The position numbers and the translations under genes are program-made. From an uncultured Clostridia bacterium (GTDB lineage Bacteria; Bacillota; Clostridia; TANB77; CAG-508), in the NCBI GenBank assembly GCA_947631185.1, contig CANRKJ010000014.1:1-50313 (forward strand): 50,313 nt of DNA. Reading direction: 5' to 3'. Of the stretch, positions 34,805 to 43,633 are shown piece by piece; the first letter of the stretch is position 1; the number at the start of each line of letters is the position of its first letter. The notes below the pieces were generated by a model. It was not told where the DNA came from and ran no database searches. It worked only from the letters and a program-made list of their open reading frames with translations.

Positions 34805-35650
34805 TTAAAGCATCTCCTTTTTTAATTTTCCACATCCTATTTTTATACTTTTATTTTCAATTAATTGTTTCTTTAATAACTTTTGCAAAGATGTATCTTC
34901 TGATAAATTAGTGTAATTATCACATTCCTGTATATTGAAAACAAAATTTAATATATCTTTTTTTGCATCTGTTCCATCTTGTACTTCAAATAAATTATAA
35001 AACTTACAAATATTAGAATTAGAATCAATCATTTCATTTATTTGATTACTTAATAACCAAGAATCACAAAAATATTCTGGATTTTTCAAATCAAAGTATT
35101 TTTTAATTTCCTGTTTAGACTTTTTAATGGATTTTAATACTTCTTCTATTTCTAGTTTATCTCCAGAAGGTATGTGTATCTTTACATAATTTTCATTTTT
35201 TTCATATTGTAATCTTCCAACTTCTATTAACTTTGTATTGATAAAATATCCAGCCCAAATCATTTGTGAAATTCTAATATTTTCTAATTTCCTAACATAG
35301 ATATCTGCAGTTAATGCTTCTGTAACTCTTTTTTTGTATAATTTTTTTTCTGTATTATTATAATTTTTATTTTCCATATTTCTTTCATGTAATTTATATC
35401 CTAATAATACTAAAACATTTGTTATAAAAGAATTGTAATGTTCCCCAAAAAGTTCTTTCATATTTTGCCTTTTCCAAAGAGTGTCTATTTTACCAGTATA
35501 TAGGATATTATAAATCTCTTTTGCTCTAATATTAAAATCTTGTATTGTATTTATATCTTCTGTGCATTTATAACATTTATTTTTATAATCTATATCATTT
35601 ATTTGATAATACTTCAAAGCATTATCAATATCTGCTAATTCTATCTTCAT
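34805..35650 (-). CDS. GNAT-like acyltransferase-related protein
   Basis: 281 aa. The C-terminal region, IRISQMIWAGYFINTKLIEVGRLQYE, then VKIHIPSGDKLEIEEVLKS, KKYFDL and CDSWLLSNQINEMI, matches the bacterial proteins described as having a GNAT-like C-terminal domain with an acyltransferase-type N-terminus. The N-terminal part (1-100) is helical with a CYKC pair. No catalytic mechanism can be read. AAGGAATGTAGT precedes ATG. Confidence 0.65.
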   Translation of the reverse strand: MKIELADIDNALKYYQINDIDYKNKCYKCTEDINTIQDFNIRAKEIYNILYTGKIDTLWKRQNMKELFGEHYNSFITNVLVLLGYKLHERNMENKNYNNTEKKLYKKRVTEALTADIYVRKLENIRISQMIWAGYFINTKLIEVGRLQYEKNENYVKIHIPSGDKLEIEEVLKSIKKSKQEIKKYFDLKNPEYFCDSWLLSNQINEMIDSNSNICKFYNLFEVQDGTDAKKDILNFVFNIQECDNYTNLSEDTSLQKLLKKQLIENKSIKIGCGKLKKEML

Positions 35651-35697
35651 ACTACATTCCTTACTATTTATTTTTCACATCTTATCATAAAAGAACT

Positions 35698-35726
35698 AAA
35701 AAAGAAAGCCTTTTGACAAAGACTTC
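35698..35726 (-). terminator. Probable terminator
   Basis: GAAGTCTTT and AAAGGCTTTC arms on the minus strand followed by TTTTTT (plus 35698-35703). Similar in sequence to 38115-38145, including the ACTTCCAATT flank. Its gene is not obvious, as a further terminator-like hairpin lies at 35906. The remainder of 35651-35905 holds nothing recognisable. Confidence 0.5.
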
Positions 35727-35905
35727 CAATTTAGATCTATTTCACCAAATATTTCGCATAATTAATTTTTGTGAATCCATATTTTCCCATTCTTTTTCAT
35801 TTTTTTATCAATTATAGCATAATAAGATAAATAAACTAGTCTACTTAACAAAATATACTTATTCTTAAATCCTCTTAGTCGAAAAAATAATGTGCTTTTA
35901 AAATC

Positions 35906-35947
35906 AAGTCAAGGTTGTGCATAGCACATTCATTTTAACCTTGACTT
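35906..35947 (-). terminator. Terminator of the antirepressor-PNPOx unit
   Basis: AAGTCAAGGTT and AACCTTGACTT (35906-35916, 35937-35947), a perfect 11-bp stem, with an inner GTGC/GCAC stem; GATTTT follows on the minus strand. Lies 28 bases after the PNPOx-like stop. Confidence 0.7.
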
Positions 35948-35975
35948 TATTTTATAAAGCTCATTAACATTAAAG

Positions 35976-36452
35976 TTATGGATTTAAATATAACTCTCTG
36001 GTTGCTACTTTATCTATAATATTTAAATATTCTATATATGGCTTATTATCAATATATTTCCATATTTTTATAAAAATTGGATTAATTTCAATAACTACTT
36101 CATCTTCTAAGATAGAATATTCATTATATGAATTCTCATGTATTTGCTTAAATTTATTTATAAATCTTTTATTTTTCTCATCAAGTGGATGTTCCAAAAT
36201 TTTTGCAGTTCCTTCTATTTGATAATTGTCCAAACATAATGCAACATTATTATTTTCTTCGATTTGCATACATTTATCAAATTTTATGTCTGTTTGAAAA
36301 TATATCTTATTGTCTAATATTATATAACTAACTGTTCTTGCAGTTGGTTCATCATTTAAACATGTTGCTAGTACAATATGTTTTTTCTTATCCAAATTGT
36401 CAAAAGTTTCTTTTTCTAATTTGTTATAATCTATAAATTCTCGTTTATTCAT
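35976..36452 (-). CDS. Pyridoxamine 5'-phosphate oxidase-like flavin protein
   Basis: 158-aa split-barrel protein of the PNPOx-like group, which bind FMN, F420 or haem. HIVLATCLNDEPTARTVSYIIL and IYFQTDIKFDKCMQIEENNNVALCL are the first strands of the fold, with the K-x-x-Q/C helix. Many such proteins are uncharacterised reductases, so PLP synthesis should not be assumed. GAGGAATTTGA precedes ATG. Start overlaps the antirepressor gene by 8 bases, so the two are coupled. Confidence 0.82.
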   Translation of the reverse strand: MNKREFIDYNKLEKETFDNLDKKKHIVLATCLNDEPTARTVSYIILDNKIYFQTDIKFDKCMQIEENNNVALCLDNYQIEGTAKILEHPLDEKNKRFINKFKQIHENSYNEYSILEDEVVIEINPIFIKIWKYIDNKPYIEYLNIIDKVATRELYLNP

Positions 36453-37308
36453 TCAAATTCCTCTTTTCTTTACTTTTAATTTGTTTTAAAGCATTTTGAG
36501 TTAAATTTTTATAATTTGTTTTTTCAGCAACTTTTCTTCCAATCTTTCCTTCAATCTCTTTTCTAGCCCTTCCTGTAATTTTTCCCGCTTCTTGTACATC
36601 ATCTTTTAATTCTTCTAATCCAAAACTATTATTAGTATTATGTATTTCATTAGCAGTTACTTCTGCTAAATTTGTAATAGCTAATTCCAAATTTTCCATA
36701 CTATCTCTTAAATTTCTTTTGGTTTTATTTATTCCTTTTAATTCTTTATATTGAGCTGTATTAATATTAAATGTACTTTTATAAATTTCATCTGTTAATA
36801 TTGCATAGTCTCTATCTTTAGCTCCTCTTTGCTTCCAGTTATCTGTAAGTTCCTTTCTGCTATCTATTGATTTTAGTCTTTGCGCAATCCAAGCATCTTC
36901 ATAGCCTTTTCTTATATAAGTTTCTTTTGCTCTATTAATTGCAAGTTCTGGATTTACAATTTCATCTAATCTTTCACTACCTACTTGTGCTAACCATCTT
37001 TTAAAAGGCTCCGCTTTTGGAGATGGTATTGTTTGTATAATTCTTAATAATGTTTTGGTGTCAGCTACATCTGTTAATCTCATTTTTCCATCTTTTGCCA
37101 TCATTTTCAACTGTCCGATTTTTTCGGACACTTCAATGAACCCTTCTAAAATAAGCTTTTGCTTTAAATCACTCCAATATTTTCTGGGTCTTTTATTGTT
37201 ATCAATCAGCACCTCTACAACATCTATAACAGAAAAATACCAATCATCTTTGTACCATTCTCTTCTGATTTCTTTTTCTTCAAATAAAGCTAGTTTACTT
37301 TCTTGCAT
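36445..37308 (-). CDS. BRO-family / phage antirepressor-like protein
   Basis: 287 aa. The Bro-N-type domain (about 1-110): EIRREWYKDDWYFSVIDVVE, KYWSDLKQKL and TDVADTKTLLRIIQTIPSPKA, then FKRWLAQVGSERLDE, followed by a helical, Lys-rich C-terminal half (EIEGKIGRKVAEKTN). Such proteins occur in phages as antirepressors and also alone on chromosomes. No other phage gene is near. A perfect sigma-A promoter precedes it, and the PNPOx-like gene overlaps its end. AAGGAAGTGGTATT precedes ATG. Confidence 0.83.
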   Translation of the reverse strand: MQESKLALFEEKEIRREWYKDDWYFSVIDVVEVLIDNNKRPRKYWSDLKQKLILEGFIEVSEKIGQLKMMAKDGKMRLTDVADTKTLLRIIQTIPSPKAEPFKRWLAQVGSERLDEIVNPELAINRAKETYIRKGYEDAWIAQRLKSIDSRKELTDNWKQRGAKDRDYAILTDEIYKSTFNINTAQYKELKGINKTKRNLRDSMENLELAITNLAEVTANEIHNTNNSFGLEELKDDVQEAGKITGRARKEIEGKIGRKVAEKTNYKNLTQNALKQIKSKEKRNLNE

Positions 37309-37336
37309 AATACCACTTCCTTAATTATTTTTCGAT

Positions 37337-37365
37337 ATTATATAACACTTTTTATTATTTGTCAA
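37337..37365 (-). promoter_or_regulatory. Consensus promoter of the antirepressor-PNPOx unit
   Basis: TTGACA (plus 37360-37365), 17-bp spacer, TATAAT (plus 37337-37342): both hexamers and the spacing are ideal. Leader of about 20 bases. Confidence 0.9.
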
Positions 37366-37386
37366 ACATTTGTTCTTATATTTGTG

Positions 37387-37418
37387 AAAAATTAGCAGTC
37401 GCTATATTAACAACTGCT
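37387..37418 (-). terminator. Terminator after the HD gene
   Basis: AGCAGTTG and CGACTGCT arms (plus 37394-37401, 37411-37418) followed on the minus strand by AATTTTTC. Eight bases after the stop of the HD gene. Confidence 0.7.
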
Positions 37419-37426
37419 TTACTTTA

Positions 37427-38056
37427 TCATATATCATATTTTTTTAATTTCTCTATATACTTTTCTATAGATTCGTCATTTATATCTTCTGGTTTTACAC
37501 TACAATATTTAAAAATTTGCTTTTCTATACCTAAAGAACATTCTATTAAATGATTAGCCTTTTCTTCATTTGACCATACTGACAACGGTTTATTTTTATA
37601 TCTTACTTTTGCATCTTCTAATCTTTCTTTTATTCCAACTACTCCATTAGGTGCAACTCTTTGATCACAATAAGCACATATCTTTCTCTCATAAGAATTT
37701 GATTTTAATGTTTCTTCATTTTTTCTTGATCTTTTTCCATCTAATATCCCTATTTCTTTTTCTGTTAAACCTTCTACCTTTCCAATATATAAATTTATTT
37801 CATGGTCATTCGTTCCATATTTTTCAAAATACTTTTTTCTAGTTTTTATAAAATTTTCATCATTTGAAAAATTTTCTGGTATTTTTACCATATTTCCCAT
37901 ATCATGTAACAGACATACTCTAATAATTGATTCTTTATCTATCTTTGGTCCATTCCAATTATCTATTATTAAATTACTACATGCCGCAACTCTTAACATA
38001 TGCATTTGCAAATTTTCTGGCAAATAATATTTATTATATATTTTTATTATATTCAT
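37427..38056 (-). CDS. HD-domain hydrolase
   Basis: 209-aa cytosolic protein. HMLRVAACSNLIID supplies the first His and CLLHDMGNMV the HD pair; NDHEINLYIG and CAYCDQRVAPNGVVG (with the later Asp) follow, as in small HD phosphohydrolases. Substrate unknown. It is distinct from the HD protein at 128-865. GGAGAAAATTTA precedes ATG. A single-gene unit with terminators on both sides. Confidence 0.82.
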   Translation of the reverse strand: MNIIKIYNKYYLPENLQMHMLRVAACSNLIIDNWNGPKIDKESIIRVCLLHDMGNMVKIPENFSNDENFIKTRKKYFEKYGTNDHEINLYIGKVEGLTEKEIGILDGKRSRKNEETLKSNSYERKICAYCDQRVAPNGVVGIKERLEDAKVRYKNKPLSVWSNEEKANHLIECSLGIEKQIFKYCSVKPEDINDESIEKYIEKLKKYDI

Positions 38057-38114
38057 TAAATTTTCTCCTAACTCTATTACTATTATTAACTAATAGAATT
38101 CTATCATAAAATCT

Positions 38115-38145
38115 AAAAAAAAGAAAGTGCTTTTCCAAACACTTC
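38115..38145 (-). terminator. Probable terminator
   Basis: GAAGTGTTT and AAAGCACTTTC arms on the minus strand, then TTTTTTTT (plus 38115-38122). Similar to 35698-35726. It would stop transcription entering the HD gene from upstream. Confidence 0.6.
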
Positions 38146-38191
38146 CAATTAAGTTTTATCTCTAAACATTCATTTACTTTTTATTATTAAT

Positions 38192-38371
38192 TCATACTGC
38201 TCTGCATACCATATCAACTTCTATCGTTACCTTAATTTTATGATTTTCTACTCGTTTAACCTTATTTTTACCTTTTCTCTCAAAACAAATAAAATCGTGA
38301 AATGCACTAAATTCAACTATTGTATCGAATCTTTCAAAGATAGCACCGAGCAGCACTCCACATGTTTTCAT
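38192..38371 (-). CDS. Possible 59-aa protein (weak)
   Basis: An open frame from ATG 38371 to TGA 38192 encodes MKTCGVLLGAIFERF, FSAFHDFICFERKGK and VTIEVDMVCRAV. Base use is less AT-rich than the flanks, which is why it is listed. No clear ribosome site precedes the ATG and no family is recognised; it may be a gene fragment. Confidence 0.25.
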   Translation of the reverse strand: MKTCGVLLGAIFERFDTIVEFSAFHDFICFERKGKNKVKRVENHKIKVTIEVDMVCRAV

Positions 38372-38595
38372 GTAAAAATCTTTTGAGATTTTTTATGATT
38401 AGTTAAGTAACTTTAAAGCCTTAAAATTCTAGTAAATTTTGATACTTTTTTAGTTAATTTTAGTAATAATAATGTTTTCAAATTTTAAGGATTTTTTGTA
38501 AATTATTTTTACTTTGGTTAGATTTTTGTTAGATGTTAAAAATAATTTTTCTAATATTTAAACCATATATACTTACAGTAAGAATAATTTCAAAA
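38372..38595. other. Gene-free stretch with a possible repeat
   Basis: No gene seen. Bases 38511-38534 match 33838-33861 at 21 of 24 positions (ACTTTGGTTAGATTT... against ACTTTAGTTAGATTT...), in the same orientation. Confidence 0.4.
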
Positions 38596-39951
38596 CTATT
38601 TAAGTTTAAGCACTGCCACACACTCCACATGGCTCGTGAAAGGAAACATATCACATATAGCCAACTTTTTTAATTCATATTTGTTTTCTAACAAACACAA
38701 ATCTCTAGCAAAAGTAGCTGGATTACAACTAATATATACTATTTTTTTTGCCTTTATTTTTAGCAAAGTTTCAATAGCTATTTTATCACATCCTTTTCTT
38801 GGAGGATCTATAAAAATGCAATCTGGTTTTATATTTCTTTCTTTTATGAATTCAGGAAGTTTATTTTCTACATCTCCTACAAAAAATTCTGCGTTTTCTA
38901 TGTTATTTAATCTTGCATTTTGTTTTGCATCTTCTATTGCTTCAGGTATTGTTTCTATTCCATAAATTTTTTTCACACTATCAGATGCAAAAATTCCAAT
39001 TGTACCAATTCCACAATATAAATCAAAAATTGTTTCATTGCCTTTTAAATCTGCATATTCAACAGCTTTTGAATATAATTTTTCTGTTTGTATAGGATTT
39101 ACTTGATAAAAAGAAAGTGGTGATATTTTGAATTTTTTATCTCCTAAATAATCATAAATATATCCTGGTCCGAAAATATTTTTACATTTCAAACCTAATA
39201 TTACATTAGTTTTTTTATTATTTAAATTTTTTACAATTGTTTTAATTTGAGAATACTTTTGTAAAATATAATCTACCATTTCTTTTTCTTTAGGAATATT
39301 AAAATCATTTACAACAATAGTTACCATAACTTCATTTGTTCTTCTTCCAATTCTAATAACAAAATGTCTTAATATTCCTTCACCACTTTGTTCATTATAT
39401 GCTGGAATGTTATTTTCTTTTGCAAATGAAAATAAATCATTAGCAATATTTTGACAGAGCTTATCTTGGATTTTACAATTTTTAGTTGGAATTATTGTAT
39501 GTGATCTTTCTGCAAAAACTCCCATTGTAATATTTCCATCTTTATCTAACCCTATAGGATATTGAAGTTTATTTCTGTAATAATATGGCTCCTCCATCTT
39601 TATTACTTCTTGAACCTTAATATCTTTGTGAATCATTTTTTTAATAGTAGTTTCAACCGCTAACTTCTTTATTTCTAAAGTTTTATCATAATCTATATGT
39701 CTTAAATTACAACCACCACACCTAGAATATGTTTCACAATCATGCTCTATTCTATAATCAGATTTTTCTGTAATATCCATTAACTTTGCATAACATAGCG
39801 AAGAATTAACCTTTAATATTTTTATTCTTACTTTTTCCCCTTTTATAGCACCTGGAACAAAAATTACTCTATCTTCGATTTTCGCAATTCCTTCTCCATT
39901 AAATCCATTATCAACTATTTCTACATTGTATTCATCATTTTTCTTTAACAT
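38596..39951 (-). CDS. rlmD: 23S rRNA (uracil-5-)-methyltransferase RlmD/RumA type
   Basis: 451-aa SAM-dependent RNA m5U methyltransferase. N-terminal TRAM domain (about 1-60), the four-Cys iron-sulphur site CETYSRCGGCNL with a further Cys in KNCKI, SAM motif IFDLYCGIGTIGIF, DPPRKGC, and the catalytic Cys in VYISCNPATFARD. Gram-positive family members modify 23S rRNA U747 and/or U1939; which one cannot be read from sequence, and tRNA-directed enzymes look alike. It follows rnr after 12 bases and is probably co-transcribed with it. Confidence 0.92.
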   Translation of the reverse strand: MLKKNDEYNVEIVDNGFNGEGIAKIEDRVIFVPGAIKGEKVRIKILKVNSSLCYAKLMDITEKSDYRIEHDCETYSRCGGCNLRHIDYDKTLEIKKLAVETTIKKMIHKDIKVQEVIKMEEPYYYRNKLQYPIGLDKDGNITMGVFAERSHTIIPTKNCKIQDKLCQNIANDLFSFAKENNIPAYNEQSGEGILRHFVIRIGRRTNEVMVTIVVNDFNIPKEKEMVDYILQKYSQIKTIVKNLNNKKTNVILGLKCKNIFGPGYIYDYLGDKKFKISPLSFYQVNPIQTEKLYSKAVEYADLKGNETIFDLYCGIGTIGIFASDSVKKIYGIETIPEAIEDAKQNARLNNIENAEFFVGDVENKLPEFIKERNIKPDCIFIDPPRKGCDKIAIETLLKIKAKKIVYISCNPATFARDLCLLENKYELKKLAICDMFPFTSHVECVAVLKLK

Positions 39952-39963
39952 TTTTTAATTCCT

Positions 39964-41934
39964 TTAATCATTATTTTCTTCTTTTTCATCATAAATTTCA
40001 AAATCAACTTGTTTTAATTGTTTATTTGCTTTAATTACTTTAATTTTGACTTTAGTACCAATTTTATAAGTTGTGCCTGTTTTCTTTCCTATTAAAATTT
40101 TTCTATTTTCATCATAGTCAAAATATTCATCACCCATTTTATCAAATCCAACATAGCCTTCAACAGTATTTTCTAGCTCTACAAACATTCCAAAAGATGT
40201 TACTGATGATACAATTCCATCATAAATATCTCCAATTTTATCTTGCATAAATTCAGCTTTCTTAATATCTTCAGCTTCTCTTTCTGCTTTAGTAGCAAGC
40301 TTTTCTGAATCTGATGAAGTTTGAGCATATTTTATAGCCAAAATATTTAATTCTTCTAATCTTTCTTCTTTCATATTATAATCATTTTCTAAATATTCTG
40401 ATATTACTCTATGAATAAATAAATCTGGATATCTTCTGATTGGTGATGTAAAATGGCAATAATACTTACTGGCTATTCCAAAATGTCCTTGATTTGTTGC
40501 TTCATATCTTGCTACTTTTAATGATCTAAGTATTAGTGTTGAAATTACTTTTTCATATTCCGTTCCTTTTAATTTATCTAGAACATCTGAAAATGCTTTA
40601 GGATGAACATTATCTCTTGAAGCTTTTATTTGATATCCAATAGATGCTAAAAATCTATTTGTTTCTACTATTTTATCATAATCTGGATATTCATGAATTC
40701 TATATATAAAAGGAGCTTCTAACCAATAAAATTTTTCTGCTATAGTTTCATTTGCAGTAAGCATAAACTGCTCTATTATTTCATTTCCAAAAGTTGTTTC
40801 ATATTTTCTTACATCAATTGCAACTCCATTTTCGTCTAATGTTATTTTACTTTCTGGAATATCTAAATTCAAATATCCTTGGTCTAATCTTCTTTTCTTT
40901 AATATATTAGCCAATTCCTCCATAAGTTTAAAATCTGGTATATACTCTTGATATTTTTTAGTAATTTCTTCATCTAAATCATTTAAAATTTTATTTACAT
41001 CAGTATAACTCATTCTTCTAGTAACTTTTATAACTGATTTATGAACATCACCTGTTAATACTTGTCCATTATTATCAATTTCCATTATGCAAGATAATGC
41101 AAATCTATTTTCTCCTTCATTTAAACTACAAATTCCATTTGAAAGTTCAAAAGGAAGCATAGGAATTACTCTATCAAACATATATACACTTGTTCCTCTA
41201 TAAATAGCTTCTTTATCTAAACTAGAATCCTGTTTTACATAATTACTAACATCAGCTATATGAACACTTAATTTGTAATTTCCATTTTCCAATTTTTGAA
41301 CTGATATTGCATCATCTAAATCTTTAGCATCTTCTCCGTCTATTGTAAATATATTTTCACCTCTATGATCAACTCTATCTGCTTTTATGTCTTTTTCAAA
41401 AATCTTTTGAGGTAAAGATAAAGCTTCAATTTTTACTTCTTCTGGAAATTCGTTTGGAAGTGATAATTCTTCTATAACACTAAGCATATCTACTCCAGCT
41501 TGATTTACATTTCCAATTACTTCAATTATTTTCCCTTCAGCATTCTTATTTTTCTCTGGATATTTTAAAATTTTTACAACAACTTTATCATTATTTTTGG
41601 CATTTGACCAATTCTTTTTAGACACATAAATATCAGTTCCAATTTTTTTATTATCTGGAACTACAAAACCAAAATTTTTACTTTTTTGAAATATACCAAC
41701 AATTTTCTCTTTTTCTCTTTCAACAATTTTTATAATTCTGCCTTCTGCTTTTCTTCCTTTTTCTTTTTGCTTATATATTTCTATTAAAACTTTATCACCA
41801 TTTAAAGCACCATTTGTATATTTTGATGGAATAAAAATATCTTCTTTTTCTTTATCTGGAAATTCAAAAAATCCAAATCCTTTTTCATTTGCCCTAAATA
41901 TTCCTTCTATTCCATTTCTTTTCTTCTTACTCAT
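39964..41934 (-). CDS. rnr: Ribonuclease R
   Basis: 3'-5' exoribonuclease of the RNase II/R family; 656 aa, a little shorter than typical RNase R (about 700-800). Two N-terminal cold-shock domains (about 1-150), the RNB catalytic domain with TIDGEDAKDLDDAISV (metal-binding Asp cluster) and HFTSPIRRYPDLFIHR, then a C-terminal S1 domain (GDIYDGIVSSVTSFGMFVEL). The basic C-terminal tail is short (KVIKANKQLKQVDFEIYDEK). Degrades structured RNA and takes part in ribosome quality control. AAGGATAATTT precedes ATG. Downstream of secG, as is common in Firmicutes, but separated from it by a terminator. Confidence 0.96.
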   Translation of the reverse strand: MSKKKRNGIEGIFRANEKGFGFFEFPDKEKEDIFIPSKYTNGALNGDKVLIEIYKQKEKGRKAEGRIIKIVEREKEKIVGIFQKSKNFGFVVPDNKKIGTDIYVSKKNWSNAKNNDKVVVKILKYPEKNKNAEGKIIEVIGNVNQAGVDMLSVIEELSLPNEFPEEVKIEALSLPQKIFEKDIKADRVDHRGENIFTIDGEDAKDLDDAISVQKLENGNYKLSVHIADVSNYVKQDSSLDKEAIYRGTSVYMFDRVIPMLPFELSNGICSLNEGENRFALSCIMEIDNNGQVLTGDVHKSVIKVTRRMSYTDVNKILNDLDEEITKKYQEYIPDFKLMEELANILKKRRLDQGYLNLDIPESKITLDENGVAIDVRKYETTFGNEIIEQFMLTANETIAEKFYWLEAPFIYRIHEYPDYDKIVETNRFLASIGYQIKASRDNVHPKAFSDVLDKLKGTEYEKVISTLILRSLKVARYEATNQGHFGIASKYYCHFTSPIRRYPDLFIHRVISEYLENDYNMKEERLEELNILAIKYAQTSSDSEKLATKAEREAEDIKKAEFMQDKIGDIYDGIVSSVTSFGMFVELENTVEGYVGFDKMGDEYFDYDENRKILIGKKTGTTYKIGTKVKIKVIKANKQLKQVDFEIYDEKEENND

Positions 41935-41960
41935 AAATTATCCTTTCGCCATTATTATAC

Positions 41961-41989
41961 AAAAAAGAGTTGCAAATAAATGCAACTCT
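41961..41989 (-). terminator. Intrinsic terminator between secG and rnr
   Basis: AGAGTTGCA and TGCAACTCT (41966-41974, 41981-41989), perfect 9-bp stem, then TTTTTT on the minus strand. It would reduce read-through from secG into rnr. Confidence 0.9.
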
Positions 41990-42003
41990 AAAAATCTCAA
42001 TTC

Positions 42004-42252
42004 TTATGCAACATATATAATATCAAGTACAACTACTAAAACAAATATAAATCCAATTAAAAATGCTGTTGTTTTTTTAATTTTCCCCTCTTTTGTTCTA
42101 CCTTTATTTTTTTCGTAAAAATTACTTGCTGAAGCCCCCATTACTGTACTTGAAGCACCATTATCTTCTTTAGACTGCACTAAAACTAATATAATTAGTA
42201 TAACACATGCTAATGTTAATATTCCCATTAAAATATATCTTGCTATATCCAT
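42004..42252 (-). CDS. secG: Preprotein translocase subunit SecG
   Basis: 82-aa membrane protein of the SecYEG channel. Two hydrophobic helices (about 5-26, 59-80) flank the polar loop VQSKEDNGASSTVMGASASNF, which holds the typical S/G-rich signature. GGAGGTTAAAA precedes ATG. Own promoter upstream and terminator downstream. Confidence 0.93.
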   Translation of the reverse strand: MDIARYILMGILTLACVILIILVLVQSKEDNGASSTVMGASASNFYEKNKGRTKEGKIKKTTAFLIGFIFVLVVVLDIIYVA

Positions 42253-42291
42253 TTTTAACCTCCAAAACTTTTTCCCTTTGTTAACTATTTC

Positions 42292-42320
42292 ATTTTAACA
42301 TACCACATATTAAAAAGCAA
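42292..42320 (-). promoter_or_regulatory. secG promoter
   Basis: TTGCTT (plus 42315-42320), 17-bp spacer ending in TGT, TAAAAT (plus 42292-42297): sigma-A type with an extended -10. Confidence 0.65.
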
Positions 42321-42385
42321 GCATTTATTATAAATTTTTATTCTATCTTTATATTTATTATAATATTTTCAATTTAATAATATTT

Positions 42386-43072
42386 TTAATTTATTAGTGT
42401 ATAAATACAATATATTAAAGTCATATGTACTGGATAAAAATAATAAAAGAAGTATTTTAATTTATATTTTCCCAATTCTCCGCTATAAAAATATAACAAT
42501 ATTCCTGAAATTATATAACCTATAAAATATGGTTCACAATAAATTATATTATCTATATTAAATTTACACTGTAAAATTAACTTAACTATAAAAGCTATTA
42601 CTAATATCATAATTTTTAATAAATTTTTATTTCTAAAGATGTAAAAACTTAATATAATTAAAACTCCTAATGCACCATAATCCATATTTAAGAACTCTGC
42701 TAAAAATGCTAGAAATACTATACATAGAAATTTTAAAAATGGATTTTTTAATTTATCAAAAGATAATATTGATATAGCTCCGCAAAACAATGTAAAAATA
42801 ACATTTAATTCAAATTCATTTGTAATATTACATCCCCAAACAAATAATAAAAATGGTATTTGTGATATTACAGCAAAAAAAGCTAATCTTTTTAAATATT
42901 TTTTTATGTCTTTAGTATGAATATATCCTTCAGCTATAAAAAAAGCAAAAATGGGAAAAGCGATTCTACCTAAAATTTTTGTATATGTATTATCACAAAT
43001 TGGATCTATATATCTAATATGATCAATAGCCATACAAATTACAGCAATTATTTTTAGTACAAAAACAGACAT
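42386..43072 (-). CDS. TraX-family membrane protein
   Basis: 228 aa, about seven hydrophobic segments. VLKIIAVICMAIDHI at the start and LGRIAFPIFAFFIAEGY are the hallmarks of the TraX family, whose founder acetylates F-pilin; chromosomal members probably acylate other targets. YPVHMTLIYC near the end is also typical. GGAGGATAAAG precedes ATG. Not linked to conjugation genes here. Confidence 0.85.
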   Translation of the reverse strand: MSVFVLKIIAVICMAIDHIRYIDPICDNTYTKILGRIAFPIFAFFIAEGYIHTKDIKKYLKRLAFFAVISQIPFLLFVWGCNITNEFELNVIFTLFCGAISILSFDKLKNPFLKFLCIVFLAFLAEFLNMDYGALGVLIILSFYIFRNKNLLKIMILVIAFIVKLILQCKFNIDNIIYCEPYFIGYIISGILLYFYSGELGKYKLKYFFYYFYPVHMTLIYCIYTLIN

Positions 43073-43123
43073 CTTTATCCTCCATAAAAATTTAAGATTA
43101 TAATAACATATAAATATTTTTTT

Positions 43124-43603
43124 TTAAATATATTTTAAATAATTCATTATAGAAAGTTCAACTAAGTAATCTAAAATTTCTATGTATTCTTTTATTCTAA
43201 AATTAACCACACCTTCTATATAAAAATTCTTATTATTTAATATATAATCATATAAAATTTCTGTTAGAATTTCTTTTTTATAATCAAATTCAATTTCTTG
43301 AATTTCAAGTATCTTTTTTGAAATTTTAAAAATTATATTTTTTTCAAATTCATCAAAATAAAAATAATTTTTATTTATACATCTTTTTATTAATTTATCC
43401 TCAAATGCATCAATTATAAAATCACTTAAAAACATAGATATAGAATATAAAAATTTTTTTTCTTCATCTCCTAAATAATGAATAATTAAATTATAGTATA
43501 TTTTAAACTTTTTTATTTTTATTTCTGAATTATCTATATCATATTTATTAATTAAATAATCTAAATATTTTGAATTATTTGTTTTTATACAAATAGATTT
43601 CAT
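43124..43603 (-). CDS. ytxC: Sporulation protein YtxC-like
   Basis: 159 aa. The C-terminal FYIEGVVNFRIKEYIEILDYLVELSIMNYL matches in pattern the YtxC family (putative sporulation protein; role not known). The rest is helical, with a hydrophobic FSI/LSDFIIDAF region. The frame is open to 43669, but AAGGG 9 bases before ATG 43603 supports the shorter form, and the extra codons lie in a palindrome. It follows gpr in the same direction, separated by a terminator. Confidence 0.75.
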   Translation of the reverse strand: MKSICIKTNNSKYLDYLINKYDIDNSEIKIKKFKIYYNLIIHYLGDEEKKFLYSISMFLSDFIIDAFEDKLIKRCINKNYFYFDEFEKNIIFKISKKILEIQEIEFDYKKEILTEILYDYILNNKNFYIEGVVNFRIKEYIEILDYLVELSIMNYLKYI

Positions 43604-43633
43604 AAAACAAATCCCTTCTAAATATGAAGCCAT

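Noticed and set aside
36445-37308. A prophage around the antirepressor-like gene.
   Set aside because: No integrase, replication, packaging or structural phage genes within the window.
38146-38595. Possible structured RNA or riboswitch in the gap before rlmD's end.
   Set aside because: No known conserved core could be matched and no strong terminator or antiterminator pair was seen apart from 38115-38145.
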